Shown here piece by piece: positions 1-6,715 of a DNA stretch of 39,832 nucleotides (the stretch's first letter is position 1; every line of letters begins with the position of its first letter). The DNA comes from an uncultured Fibrobacter sp. (GTDB taxonomy: Bacteria; Fibrobacterota; Fibrobacteria; Fibrobacterales; Fibrobacteraceae). The notes under the pieces were generated by a model. It ran no database searches, was not told where the DNA came from, and saw only the letters and a program-made list of their open reading frames with translations. The position numbers and the translations under genes are program-made. The DNA lies in NCBI GenBank assembly GCA_947165045.1, contig CAMUYW010000029.1, positions 1 through 39,832 on the forward strand, in the 5' to 3' direction.

Positions 1-2
1 AT

Positions 3-54
3 GCGGGAGGGAACCCAGCTCGGAGTTGCGAAGGCCGCACGGTTCCCTCCCTGC
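3..54. repeat. 11-bp perfect inverted repeat at window edge
   Basis: GGGAGGGAACC (5-15) is the exact reverse complement of GGTTCCCTCCC (41-51), with a 25-nt loop. A T-rich run follows only at 79-90, too far away for a textbook terminator. It may be the end of the gene upstream of the window or a leader structure for the lipoprotein gene. Confidence 0.5.
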
Positions 55-105
55 ACCCTCCCTTTCCTTGGCCGACGCTTTTTTTATTTTCATAGGATTG
101 GTCAA

Positions 106-567
106 ATGGTTAAATATTGTCTTTGCTTAGCATTGGTCTTTGCGGCTTGTTCTTCTGCGACAACTTCTGCTGAAGAAATTCCTTCAAACGGCGCTAGTGA
201 AAAAACTACCTCTATGAAACTCAAAATTCATGTAAACGATACGACTTTTACGGCGACACTTGCCGACAATTCCTCGGCGGAAGCTTTTGCGGAGTATCTG
301 TCGCAGGGCGATTTGACGCTCGATATGCATGACTACGGAAGTTTCGAGAAGGTGGCGGATTTGCCGCGTAGTTTCCCGCGGAATGATACGCAGATCGATA
401 CCGATGCGGGCGACATCATCTTGTATCAAGGAAAATCTATTACCATTTATTACGACAAGAATTCCTGGAACTTTACCCGTCTCGGAAAAATTGACAATGT
501 GGATAAGATTCGCTTAAAACAAATCCTCGGCGATGGCCACGCAACCGTCACGTTCTCGGTAAAATGA
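106..567 (+). CDS. Small exported cyclophilin-like-fold lipoprotein
   Basis: The protein is 153 residues. It has a hydrophobic N-terminus ending in a lipobox-like FAAC (Cys15), then a Ser/Thr/Glu-rich linker to about residue 36. The remaining ~115 residues (starting MKLKIHVNDTTFTATL, later SFPRNDTQIDTDAGDIILY) resemble the small cyclophilin-like domain of bacterial hypothetical proteins (Pfam Cyclophil_like type). No catalytic activity is established for that group. The reading frame is open back to base 1, but the ATG at 106 is chosen because AGGA lies about 8 bases upstream and the signal peptide begins there. A strong hairpin and T-run follow the stop. Membrane anchoring is inferred. Phe at lipobox position -3 is unusual, so simple secretion is possible. 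Confidence 0.75.
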   Translation: MVKYCLCLALVFAACSSATTSAEEIPSNGASEKTTSMKLKIHVNDTTFTATLADNSSAEAFAEYLSQGDLTLDMHDYGSFEKVADLPRSFPRNDTQIDTDAGDIILYQGKSITIYYDKNSWNFTRLGKIDNVDKIRLKQILGDGHATVTFSVK

Positions 568-575
568 AAACGAAA

Positions 576-611
576 CCCCGGCCAACGAATGGCTGGGGCT
601 TTTTTTATTTT
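576..611 (+). terminator. Rho-independent terminator
   Basis: The stem CCCCGGCCA / TGGCTGGGG (one G-T pair) with a 6-nt loop is followed by CTTTTTTTATTTT. It ends the cyclophilin-like lipoprotein gene. A-rich sequence on the other side makes it plausible for the converging ferredoxin gene too, whose stop codon lies in the T-run. Confidence 0.85.
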
Positions 612-1378
612 CGAATCATATCTTTGAGCGATATTTCGGGATGGTGGTATTGCCACGACTTCTCGACGCTTGTTTTCCCTAGTTGCATGGCTTGATGCGG
701 GCAGAAATGGACGCAGGCGAGACATGTCGTGCAATTGTCTCCTGTCACGGCGATGGGCTTTGCTCCTTCTCGTTCTTGCATGGTGATGTTTTCGACGGGG
801 CATACGCGTGCACATGTTCCGCATCCGATACATTTGTCTGGATTAGCGGCTGGCTTGAATGCCTTTATCATCTTTTGTCCGAACGATGTGTTTATCGAAA
901 TCCAGCCTAGCAGGCTCCATCCGCCATAGTGAATCGCGCTTCTGTTGTTCTTGATGTCGTCGATAATGCGTTCCAGTCGGCTCGCGTATTTTGTGAATTT
1001 CCAAATTTGCTTGTTCGGGTTGCGTTTGTAAGCGATTCCAGCGCTGTCCGGTACGCGAATCTTGTCGCAGAAGGCAACTTTTGCGCCCATCTGCTTGAAC
1101 ACATGGCGTGCAAACCAAGAAGAAATTCCTACTTGTGCACCGCAGTCTATCACGACGAAAATGTAGGCTTGCAGATTCACGCGAAGCTTGGGCAACAATT
1201 TTTGCACGGCGGGGGGCGGGGCAAAATCGTAGGATGGGTAAACGAGTCCTATACGGGCTTCGCCGCTCAAATCCAGCTTGACGGCTTCCATCAGCGGAAT
1301 CACTTGATCGTTTGTCGCTTCTGCAATTTTACGTGCAATCGCGAGACTGTTGCCCGTGCCCGAGAAATAGATAACCAT
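605..1378 (-). CDS. EFR1-family flavodoxin/ferredoxin fusion protein
   Basis: A 257-residue cytoplasmic redox protein. The N-terminal flavodoxin-like part opens with the FMN phosphate-binding loop SGTGNS (residues 6-11). The C-terminal part carries two [4Fe-4S] ferredoxin motifs, CIGCGTCARVCP (Cys183, 186, 189, 193) and CTTCLACVHFCP (Cys216, 219, 222, 226). This architecture is that of the EFR1 family, which is assumed to shuttle electrons between low-potential donors and an unidentified acceptor. The start is supported by GAGAGGG a few bases upstream. It lies 47 bp downstream of the NimA-like flavoprotein gene on the same strand, so the two are probably co-transcribed. The physiological partner is unknown. 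Confidence 0.9.
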   Translation of the reverse strand: MVIYFSGTGNSLAIARKIAEATNDQVIPLMEAVKLDLSGEARIGLVYPSYDFAPPPAVQKLLPKLRVNLQAYIFVVIDCGAQVGISSWFARHVFKQMGAKVAFCDKIRVPDSAGIAYKRNPNKQIWKFTKYASRLERIIDDIKNNRSAIHYGGWSLLGWISINTSFGQKMIKAFKPAANPDKCIGCGTCARVCPVENITMQEREGAKPIAVTGDNCTTCLACVHFCPHQAMQLGKTSVEKSWQYHHPEISLKDMIRK

Positions 1379-1425
1379 GTTGCCCTCTCATGTGTTTTGG
1401 TTTTCTTTGTGAACGTTTGCTGTTT

Positions 1426-1938
1426 TTACTTCAAGTGGTGTTTTCCGGTGATTTCGGAGACTTCAATCTTGACGACAGCGGTGTGGGCGAGGGCCATGGC
1501 GCTGTAGGCAATGGTCTTTATGCCAAAAGGAATCTTGTAGCCGTTGTGGAACATGATGGTGTCAAGCCCGGCGGTGCGTTCTTTTGAATCATCTACGAGC
1601 GAGGCGGTTCCGAATCCGATGACGCTTTCGTAGAAGCATGTCCACTTGCAGGCGTCTGCGTTCGCGTCTTGTGGGCCGCTTGCTTCGACGGACGTTTCTG
1701 CGCAAAAACTCACTTGCGGGTTCACTTTGATGGCATCGAGCTTTTTGCCTTCGCCTGCTCCATGGAAATAGAGCGTGAGTTTCTTTTGGCCTTCGCTTTC
1801 ACGGACGGCAAAACCGAAATTAACTGGCACGGCGTAAGGCTTCCCGTCGCTGATTAAAGCCAGATGCAGAACTTTGCATCGGCTGAGTACATCGATGATT
1901 TCGTCGAATTCCTTGATTTCGCGGTCTTTGCGGCGCAT
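1426..1938 (-). CDS. Pyridoxamine 5'-phosphate oxidase-like (NimA-type) flavoprotein
   Basis: A 170-residue protein beginning MRRKDREI, the usual N-terminus of the NimA/COG3467 branch of split-barrel FMN-binding proteins. Family features visible are the region around residues 24-45 (LHLALISDGKPYAVPVNFGF), the LYFHGAGEGKKLDAIKVNP segment that contacts FMN phosphate, and a C-terminal VVKIEVSEITGK strand. Relatives include nitroimidazole reductases that give antibiotic tolerance, but most members have no assigned substrate, so resistance should not be assumed. It is the first gene of a probable two-gene unit with the EFR1 ferredoxin, and is divergent from the flavodoxin/DUF4405 pair across a structured 350-bp intergenic region. 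Confidence 0.88.
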   Translation of the reverse strand: MRRKDREIKEFDEIIDVLSRCKVLHLALISDGKPYAVPVNFGFAVRESEGQKKLTLYFHGAGEGKKLDAIKVNPQVSFCAETSVEASGPQDANADACKWTCFYESVIGFGTASLVDDSKERTAGLDTIMFHNGYKIPFGIKTIAYSAMALAHTAVVKIEVSEITGKHHLK

Positions 1939-1971
1939 AATGTGTCAATATACAATTTTTCTGATGCGTTA

Positions 1972-2118
1972 GGGATGGAAGCCCGTAAGGGTTCGGACTC
2001 GCGAAGCGAGGCTGAACGGACGGCGAGCTCAGGGCTGGCTCCCTGTGTGTTTCGCGAGCCGATAACGCAACAGCCCGACCCGGCGCCATTTGAGCTGCTT
2101 TTGTAACATGCGCCGGGG
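1972..2118. other. GC-rich dyad-rich intergenic element
   Basis: No gene is seen in the 350 bp between the divergent genes at 1938 and 2289, but this part is conspicuously structured. It holds a hairpin CTCGC-GAA-GCGAG (1998-2010, extended by TTC/GAA), a hairpin CAGGG-CTGGCT-CCCTG (2030-2045), and a perfect 8-bp pairing CCCGGCGC (2079-2086) with GCGCCGGG (2110-2117). It is clearly more GC-rich than its surroundings. It could be a dispersed repeat or a structured RNA. No known RNA family was recognised. Confidence 0.5.
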
Positions 2119-2132
2119 AACGCCCGATAGTT

Positions 2133-2161
2133 TATGCTTTTAAGGCATAGATAGCTATAAT
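2133..2161 (+). promoter_or_regulatory. Candidate operator palindrome and -10 box
   Basis: The 17-bp imperfect palindrome TATGCTTTTAAGGCATA (2133-2149) sits directly upstream of a perfect TATAAT (2156-2161), where a -35 region would be. No good -35 hexamer is visible, which would suit a regulated promoter for the exported flavodoxin gene. A dispersed repeat lies between this site and the gene. Confidence 0.4.
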
Positions 2162-2209
2162 AAATAAGTATTTGTTATTTGGGGCGTTTGAATTTATATT
2201 GTAAATGCA

Positions 2210-2248
2210 CTGGATCCTTCGACTACGCTGTGCTTCGCTCAGGATGAC
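2210..2248. repeat. Dispersed palindromic repeat (GGATCC...CAGGATGAC type)
   Basis: The unit begins CTGGATCCTTCG and ends CTTCGCTCAGGATGAC. It has the same termini as the copy at 4714-4741 and resembles the tract ending at 38898. It lies in the 5' leader of the exported flavodoxin gene and produces a spurious in-frame N-terminal extension of that gene. Confidence 0.75.
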
Positions 2249-2288
2249 ACGTAGAAAGGGGATGACATCTTGGGAGCGGAGGGCCCGT

Positions 2289-2849
2289 ATGAAAAAACTT
2301 ATCCTCATCCTTTTAACTGTTCTCATGGGAGTCTCTATGGCTGCTGAAAAGAAAATCTTGGTCGCGTACTATTCCCGTGTCGACGAAAACTACGGCGTGG
2401 GCGAAATCACTAAGGGCAATACCGAAATCGTTGCCGAGATGATTGCGAAAAAGACGGGCGGCACACTCTTACATGTGGAACCGGCCAAGGAATACCCTAA
2501 GAAGTATGACGACTGCATCAACGTGGCGAAAAAGGAACTCGCCCAGGATGCGCGTCCGGCGATCAAGCCGGTGAACATGAACCCCGAGGAGTTCGACGAA
2601 ATCTACATCGGTTATCCGGTGTGGTGGGGCGAGATGCCCATGCCGATGTTCACGTTCCTCGAAAAATACAATTTGAAGGGAAAGACGATTCACCCGTTCG
2701 TGACGCACGAGGGTAGCGGGCTTTCTGGCGTGCAGCGTCTCAAGAAGGTAACGGGCGCGAATGTGACGGCTGGCCTTGCCATTTACGGGCATGTCGCGCA
2801 GAATGAACGCGAGAAAGCTCAGAAAGAAGTGGACAAGTGGGTGAAATAA
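2289..2849 (+). CDS. Exported flavodoxin
   Basis: A 186-residue protein. Residues 1-19 are a classical signal peptide (MKKLILILLTVLMGVSMAA), followed by a flavodoxin domain. Family features are ILVAYYSR at the first strand, the phosphate-loop region around GNTEIVAEMIAKKTGG, and IGYPVWWGEMPMP, which is typical of the Flavodoxin_4 type, where the aromatic loop stacks on FMN. The frame is open upstream to 2205, but that extension is encoded by a dispersed repeat. The ATG at 2289 has GGAGCGGAGGG in front and begins the signal peptide. A haem-type membrane protein follows 14 bp downstream. Export of a flavodoxin is unusual; the pair could form an envelope electron-transfer chain (inference). Confidence 0.85.
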   Translation: MKKLILILLTVLMGVSMAAEKKILVAYYSRVDENYGVGEITKGNTEIVAEMIAKKTGGTLLHVEPAKEYPKKYDDCINVAKKELAQDARPAIKPVNMNPEEFDEIYIGYPVWWGEMPMPMFTFLEKYNLKGKTIHPFVTHEGSGLSGVQRLKKVTGANVTAGLAIYGHVAQNEREKAQKEVDKWVK

Positions 2850-2863
2850 CTTGCTGCGGGAAA

Positions 2864-3544
2864 ATGATGCGTCTTGAAATTCCGCTGACAATCCTTTCAC
2901 TGGTGCTGATGGGAGGGAACATGTTCTTCCCGTGGGCTCCTGCGCACGAGATTATCGGCGTGTTGCTGATTGTCGTGTGGGCGGTGCATGTGTATGCAAA
3001 CCGGCGCTGGTTCAAGGCGATATTTTGTGGGCGGTACAATCCGTATCGCATCGTGCAGACGGTCGTAAATTGCGTAATGCTCGTTTGCGCCTTGTTCCTC
3101 GCGATAAGCGGCGTGATGCTTTCGAATCATGTGTTCGCATTTCTCGGAATTGAATCGGGAGCGAGTTTTGCCCGGACGGCGCACTTGCTCGCCTCGCACT
3201 GGTATTTCGTATTTATCGCGCTGCACATTGGGCTGCACGTGAATGTGATTTTTAGCCGATTGGGGATTGCTCGGTTCATTGCCGGTGCGAGCGGCGCGGC
3301 ATCTAGTTCGCGTGGGGTGGTTGTTGTCTCGCGGATCGCTGTCGCGCTAGCCAGTGCTTACGGCGTGTATGCTTTTATCGAACGAGGCCTCTGGAAATAC
3401 TTGACGCTCCAGCAGCCGTTCTTCTTTATGGACATGGAACGCGGCTACGTGTTGTTCTTCGTCGATTATATTGCAATGATCGTGGCGTTTGCCGTTGCGA
3501 TTATTTTTATTTCCAGTTTAATACGACTGCGGCAGCGAGGATAA
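2864..3544 (+). CDS. DUF4405-like integral membrane protein (probable haem-binding)
   Basis: A 226-residue protein with about five hydrophobic segments. Histidines lie in or near membrane helices: HEIIGVLL, VHVYANRRWFKAI, HLLASHWYFVFIALHIGLH. The HxxxNxxWF arrangement plus a later His cluster resembles DUF4405 proteins, a cytochrome-b-like fold thought to bind haem. The ATG at 2864 was chosen over an upstream GTG at 2837 that overlaps the flavodoxin gene; GCGGG lies just before it. It is probably co-transcribed with the exported flavodoxin and could pass membrane electrons to it. Its 3' end overlaps the convergent transporter gene by 38 bp. The domain name is from pattern recognition, not a search. 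Confidence 0.7.
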   Translation: MMRLEIPLTILSLVLMGGNMFFPWAPAHEIIGVLLIVVWAVHVYANRRWFKAIFCGRYNPYRIVQTVVNCVMLVCALFLAISGVMLSNHVFAFLGIESGASFARTAHLLASHWYFVFIALHIGLHVNVIFSRLGIARFIAGASGAASSSRGVVVVSRIAVALASAYGVYAFIERGLWKYLTLQQPFFFMDMERGYVLFFVDYIAMIVAFAVAIIFISSLIRLRQRG

Positions 3545-4391
3545 GCGCGATGCCTGTTCCGGAGAGTAGTGTTAACGCTTCGGAAAAACAGGTGATGCCG
3601 ACAATCGTTGCGACCATGGGCTCGAGGGTCGCGAGAATCCCTGCTTTGCTGGCTTCTACCGTGCGGAGGCCCAGTGTGTAGAAGAGAAACGGAATTACTG
3701 CTGTGATGAGGGCCGTCAAGAAACAGAAGAGAATCAGGTTTGTTGAATTGCTTGCGGCTGAAAATTTCGTGAGCATGTCTGCTGGATTGCAGATGAACCA
3801 GGATCCGATTGCAGCGAGTAAGAATGTGTAAGTCGTGACGGTGTAGGGCGAGTATCTGCGCAGCGCGACCGTACCCAAGATGCTGTAGAGTCCGTAACCG
3901 ATGCCGGAACCAAGGCCAATCAGCAATCCTTTTAGGGTGATTCCTTCGCCCGAAATTCCTGAAACTAGTACGCAGCCTGCAAATGCGAGCGCCAGCGCGA
4001 CAAGCTTTTGGCCGTTCATCTTTTCGCGGAAGAATATGGCCGACATCAGCACAATCCAAATGGGCGATGTATACAGGAGTATCGCTGCGGTAGAAAGCGG
4101 CATGATGGTGATGGCCGTAAAGTAGCAAATCGTGAAGAACAGGATGCTACCGAAACCGAGTCCGAGAAATAGCGGAATGTCGCGCGGTAAAATCTTGAAG
4201 CCAGAACGGCTTTTGAAAAGCTGAATTGCGCTAAATGCCAATGCGGCGAGCGTGATTCGAATCGAAACAATTTGAATTGGACTGAAACCGTATTCGCTGA
4301 GCTTTCTCACGAAAATGCCCATGCTTCCCCAAAAGCAGGCGGCAATAATAATCAGAATCGGACCGAAATTTTTGTGAGAAATGTTGTTCAT
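3507..4391 (-). CDS. EamA/DMT-family transporter
   Basis: A 294-residue protein with ten predicted transmembrane helices in two EamA repeats (about residues 10-140 and 150-293). Typical motifs are AACFWGSMGIFVRKLS in helix 1, STAAILLYTSPIWIVLMSAIFF in the first repeat, and the matching EASKAGILATLEPMVATIVG in the second. Members export or import small metabolites such as amino acids or nucleotide derivatives; the substrate cannot be told here. The start codon overlaps the stop of the upstream pseudouridine-synthase gene as ATGA, which indicates translational coupling. The 3' end runs 38 bp into the convergent DUF4405-like gene. Confidence 0.92.
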   Translation of the reverse strand: MNNISHKNFGPILIIIAACFWGSMGIFVRKLSEYGFSPIQIVSIRITLAALAFSAIQLFKSRSGFKILPRDIPLFLGLGFGSILFFTICYFTAITIMPLSTAAILLYTSPIWIVLMSAIFFREKMNGQKLVALALAFAGCVLVSGISGEGITLKGLLIGLGSGIGYGLYSILGTVALRRYSPYTVTTYTFLLAAIGSWFICNPADMLTKFSAASNSTNLILFCFLTALITAVIPFLFYTLGLRTVEASKAGILATLEPMVATIVGITCFSEALTLLSGTGIALILAAAVVLNWK

Positions 4392-5203
4392 ATTTCTTTA
4401 ATTTCGCCTTGCTTTAAATCTCCAAGTTCGAAATTGCAGAACTTGATGCGGACGAGGCGCAAAACTTCGTAACCGAGGTGTGCGAGCATGCGGCGGATTT
4501 CGCGGTTCTTGCCTTCGTCCAAAGTAATTTCGAGCCAACTGTTCTTTTCGCCTTCGCTGTGGAACGTTGCACGCACGGCATGCATAAATTCTTCGGGTTC
4601 GCCAAAGACGCGTGGGGGCACGTTGAAGCCTTCTTCCATTTTGCGGAGATCTTCGGCGGTGGGGTGGCCCGCAACTTGTACACGATAAATTTTGGTGTGG
4701 GTTGGCTCCTTAACTGGATCCTTCGCTTTGCTCAGGATGACGTCTGCCCACTTCGTGTCATTCGTGAACAGCAAAAGTCCTTCGCTAGCGGCATCGAGGC
4801 GGCCAACGGGCGAAATGTGCGGCACCGGCTTTCCGGGAAACATTTTGCAGAACTGCTCGCGGAACAAATCCATTACGGTCGCGCGCCCTTTCTCGTCGCT
4901 TGCCGTCGTGACGTATCCACGCGGCTTGTTCATCATAAAGTAAACAAAATTGCTTGCGGTTACAGCCTTGCCGTCCACAAGAATCTTGTCGTTCTCGAAT
5001 GCGGGTGCGTCCGGATCGCGCACGATTTTACCACGCAAAGAAACCCGGCCCTCGCGGACCAGGTTTTCTGCTTGGCTTCTGCTGCAAAAACCGCGCTTAG
5101 AAATCACACGGGCAACGCCGTGAGCTTTGGCGCTAGGCGCGGGCTTCGCGCAGTCTCTTTCTCGGTTTACTTGCCGAGATATGCCTTGATGTTTTCGAGG
5201 CAT
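4388..5203 (-). CDS. RsuA/RluB-family pseudouridine synthase with repeat-derived insert
   Basis: A 271-residue rRNA-modifying enzyme. An S4 RNA-binding domain (about residues 29-75, SKRGFCSRSQAENLVREGRV) precedes the catalytic domain with GRLDAASEGLLLFTND, whose Asp137 should be the nucleophile. KNREIRRMLAHLGYEVLRL near the end is the family's C-terminal signature. Whether the target is 16S or 23S rRNA cannot be decided. Residues 155-163 (VILSKAKDP) are encoded by a dispersed palindromic repeat inserted in frame, in the loop before the KIYRV strand. The start codon lies 37 bp inside hisC. An Arg/Lys-rich N-terminal extension of ~28 residues before the S4 domain makes the exact start less sure. 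Confidence 0.88.
   Translation of the reverse strand: MPRKHQGISRQVNRERDCAKPAPSAKAHGVARVISKRGFCSRSQAENLVREGRVSLRGKIVRDPDAPAFENDKILVDGKAVTASNFVYFMMNKPRGYVTTASDEKGRATVMDLFREQFCKMFPGKPVPHISPVGRLDAASEGLLLFTNDTKWADVILSKAKDPVKEPTHTKIYRVQVAGHPTAEDLRKMEEGFNVPPRVFGEPEEFMHAVRATFHSEGEKNSWLEITLDEGKNREIRRMLAHLGYEVLRLVRIKFCNFELGDLKQGEIKEI
4714..4741. repeat. In-frame dispersed palindromic repeat inside pseudouridine synthase gene
   Basis: The unit starts CTGGATCC and ends CTCAGGATGAC, as in the intergenic copy at 2210-2248. On the coding (minus) strand it reads as GTCATCCTGAGC...GGATCCAG and encodes VILSKAKDP without breaking the frame. Confidence 0.8.
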
Positions 5204-6276
5204 TTCTTGTTCTGAGCTTCGGTGCCCACGGTAATGCGGAGTACATCGCCCATAGCCGGCTGCGGACGGATGATGGTACCCTTGGACTGCAAGAACTTGA
5301 ATGCGTCCATCGGATCCTTGAAACCGCTTACAGCGATGAAGTTGGAGTGGCTGTCAACGTAGGGAAGGCCGAGTTCCTTGAAACCGGCCTTGAGCTGTTC
5401 GAGGCCCTTCTTGTTGAGTTCGCGGACCTTGTTCACGTATTCCTGGTCGTCGATAGCGCCGATAGCAGCAGCCTGAGCGATGCTGTTGACGTTGAACGGT
5501 TCACGAACGCGGTTGATGAGGTTCACGATTTCCGGGCGGGTAATGCAGTAGCCTACGCGGAGGCCTGCGAGACCATAAATCTTGCTGAACGTACGGCAGC
5601 AGATGATGTTTCTGCCTTCGGCGATGCGGCTGTTGAAATCCGGAACAAGTTCCGGCGTATCTTCGATGAATTCCGTGTAAGCTTCGTCCATCACGAGAAC
5701 GCAAGTTTCCGGAAGGCTGTCGGCGAAGTCCAAAATTTCCTTGGCGGTGAGGTCAGAACCGGTCGGGTTGTTCGGGTTAGCGAGGAACACGATGCGGGTC
5801 TTTTCGTTCACGGCGGCGCGCATGGCCTTGAGGTCGTAGTTATATGCCGGAGCTGGCATGTCGACTTCGATGATCTTTGCGTTCATGGCCATCGTGGCGA
5901 GCTTATAAACGGCAAAGCTGTGGTTACCCATGACGGCTTCCGTGCCGGGGCCGAGGAACACTTGGGCAATCATGTCCAAAAGTTCGTTACTGCCGTTACC
6001 CACAGCAATCTGGTCGCGGTTCACGCCGCGGAATTCAGCAATCTTTCCGATGAGGTCGTAAGAACCGCCATCCGGATAGAGGTTCACTTCTTCCAAAGCC
6101 TTGCGAGCTTCGGCCATGCCCTTCGGGCTCGGGCCAAACGGGTTTTCGTTGCTGGCGAGCTTGTCGATGTCTTTCGGATCAAGGCCGAATTCACGGGCGG
6201 TGTAGGCGATAGGTTTGCCGGTCACGTAGAGCGGCTGCTTCAAAATATGCTGTTGAGCGAGCTGATTAATATCCAT
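5167..6276 (-). CDS. hisC: Histidinol-phosphate aminotransferase
   Basis: A 369-residue PLP-dependent fold-type I aminotransferase, the usual HisC length. It interconverts imidazole acetol phosphate and L-histidinol phosphate in histidine biosynthesis. Visible motifs are LASNENPFGPSP near residue 41, NGSNELLD for PLP phosphate binding, FLANPNNPTG, VMDEAYTEF, and TFSKIYGLAGLRVGY, where Lys232 should form the Schiff base. Because HisC-like enzymes also act on aromatic amino acids, the substrate assignment is by family resemblance. No other his gene is in the window. It is first in an overlapping minus-strand unit with the pseudouridine synthase and the EamA transporter. No clear ribosome-binding site precedes the ATG. 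Confidence 0.92.
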   Translation of the reverse strand: MDINQLAQQHILKQPLYVTGKPIAYTAREFGLDPKDIDKLASNENPFGPSPKGMAEARKALEEVNLYPDGGSYDLIGKIAEFRGVNRDQIAVGNGSNELLDMIAQVFLGPGTEAVMGNHSFAVYKLATMAMNAKIIEVDMPAPAYNYDLKAMRAAVNEKTRIVFLANPNNPTGSDLTAKEILDFADSLPETCVLVMDEAYTEFIEDTPELVPDFNSRIAEGRNIICCRTFSKIYGLAGLRVGYCITRPEIVNLINRVREPFNVNSIAQAAAIGAIDDQEYVNKVRELNKKGLEQLKAGFKELGLPYVDSHSNFIAVSGFKDPMDAFKFLQSKGTIIRPQPAMGDVLRITVGTEAQNKKCLENIKAYLGK

Positions 6277-6285
6277 TTAATGTTC

Positions 6286-6310
6286 TAGGTTTTAGGTTAC
6301 AGGTTTTAGG
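6286..6310. repeat. Short AGGTT-unit direct repeats
   Basis: Seven- to eight-base units (AGGTTTT, AGGTTAC, AGGTTTT, AGG) run in tandem upstream of hisC. The same sequence, including GGTTACAGGTTTTAGG, occurs in the opposite orientation at 20267-20296 between two other minus-strand genes. Confidence 0.6.
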
Positions 6311-6413
6311 AGCTTTGCATCTTGTGTTATGAACAGTCATTGCACTTCGTGCAGGACTCTTCGGCTCAGCCATGCCAAAATGCAAGCGTTTTGGCGCGGC
6401 ATTCGCCTTGCAT

Positions 6414-6441
6414 GTCATTCTCGACCGCAGGGAGGGAGTCC
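6414..6441. repeat. GTCATTC-type repeat end
   Basis: A tract starting GTCATTCTCGACCGCAGGG and ending in GGAGTCC resembles the GTCATTC... ends of the other dispersed repeats. It is probably part of a larger degenerate element that also includes the hairpins just upstream. Confidence 0.4.
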
Positions 6442-6610
6442 ATTACGTTTCAATTGACGGTTTTTCAGGCGATGTTTATCTCCATTTTTTGCACTTAAAT
6501 ATAACTCATTCAACTTTTCTCGTTGGCATGGGCGCTGTGTTTGCCGCGAAATTACAAGCCTTGTTTGGCGTAGCGTTTGAATGGTGTAGTGTAAATACCG
6601 CGTAATAGTT

Positions 6611-6628
6611 TGTAAAGTTCATGTAAAG
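6611..6628 (+). promoter_or_regulatory. Candidate PhoB-type binding site (11-bp-spaced direct repeat)
   Basis: TGTAAAG occurs at 6611-6617 and again at 6622-6628, exactly 11 bp apart, about 90 bp before the PhoB-like gene. Pho boxes are 11-bp-spaced direct repeats, though the E. coli unit is CTGTCAT. A TATACT box (6680-6685) lies downstream without a good -35. Autoregulation is inferred. Confidence 0.35.
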
Positions 6629-6715
6629 CCTGCACAAAACGTTTGAGAATTTATCTTTCTATGCATTGAATAAATCTGCTATACTTTTTATCTTAGTGTT
6701 GTAATGTAGGATGAT

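Larger units (their letters stand above)
6277..6610. other. Gene-free region with repeats and hairpins
   Basis: I find no credible gene here. The region holds the AGGTT-unit repeat (6286-6310), a hairpin GCACTTCGTGC, a 7-bp stem GCCAAAA/TTTTGGC (6374-6395) nested with ATGCAAG/CTTGCAT (6380-6413), and a GTCATTCTCG repeat end (6414-6441). A 77-codon open frame across it starts inside this repeat material and resembles nothing known. Confidence 0.55.

Noticed and set aside
2205..2288. N-terminal extension of the exported flavodoxin
   Set aside because: The extension is encoded by the dispersed repeat (reads ASLRMT) and would bury the signal peptide; ATG 2289 has its own ribosome-binding site.
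5347..6288. 313-codon plus-strand open frame opposite hisC
   Set aside because: Antisense shadow of hisC, which has all aminotransferase motifs.
6372..6605. 77-codon plus-strand open frame between hisC and the PhoB-like gene
   Set aside because: It starts inside hairpin and repeat sequence, has no ribosome-binding site and resembles no known protein.
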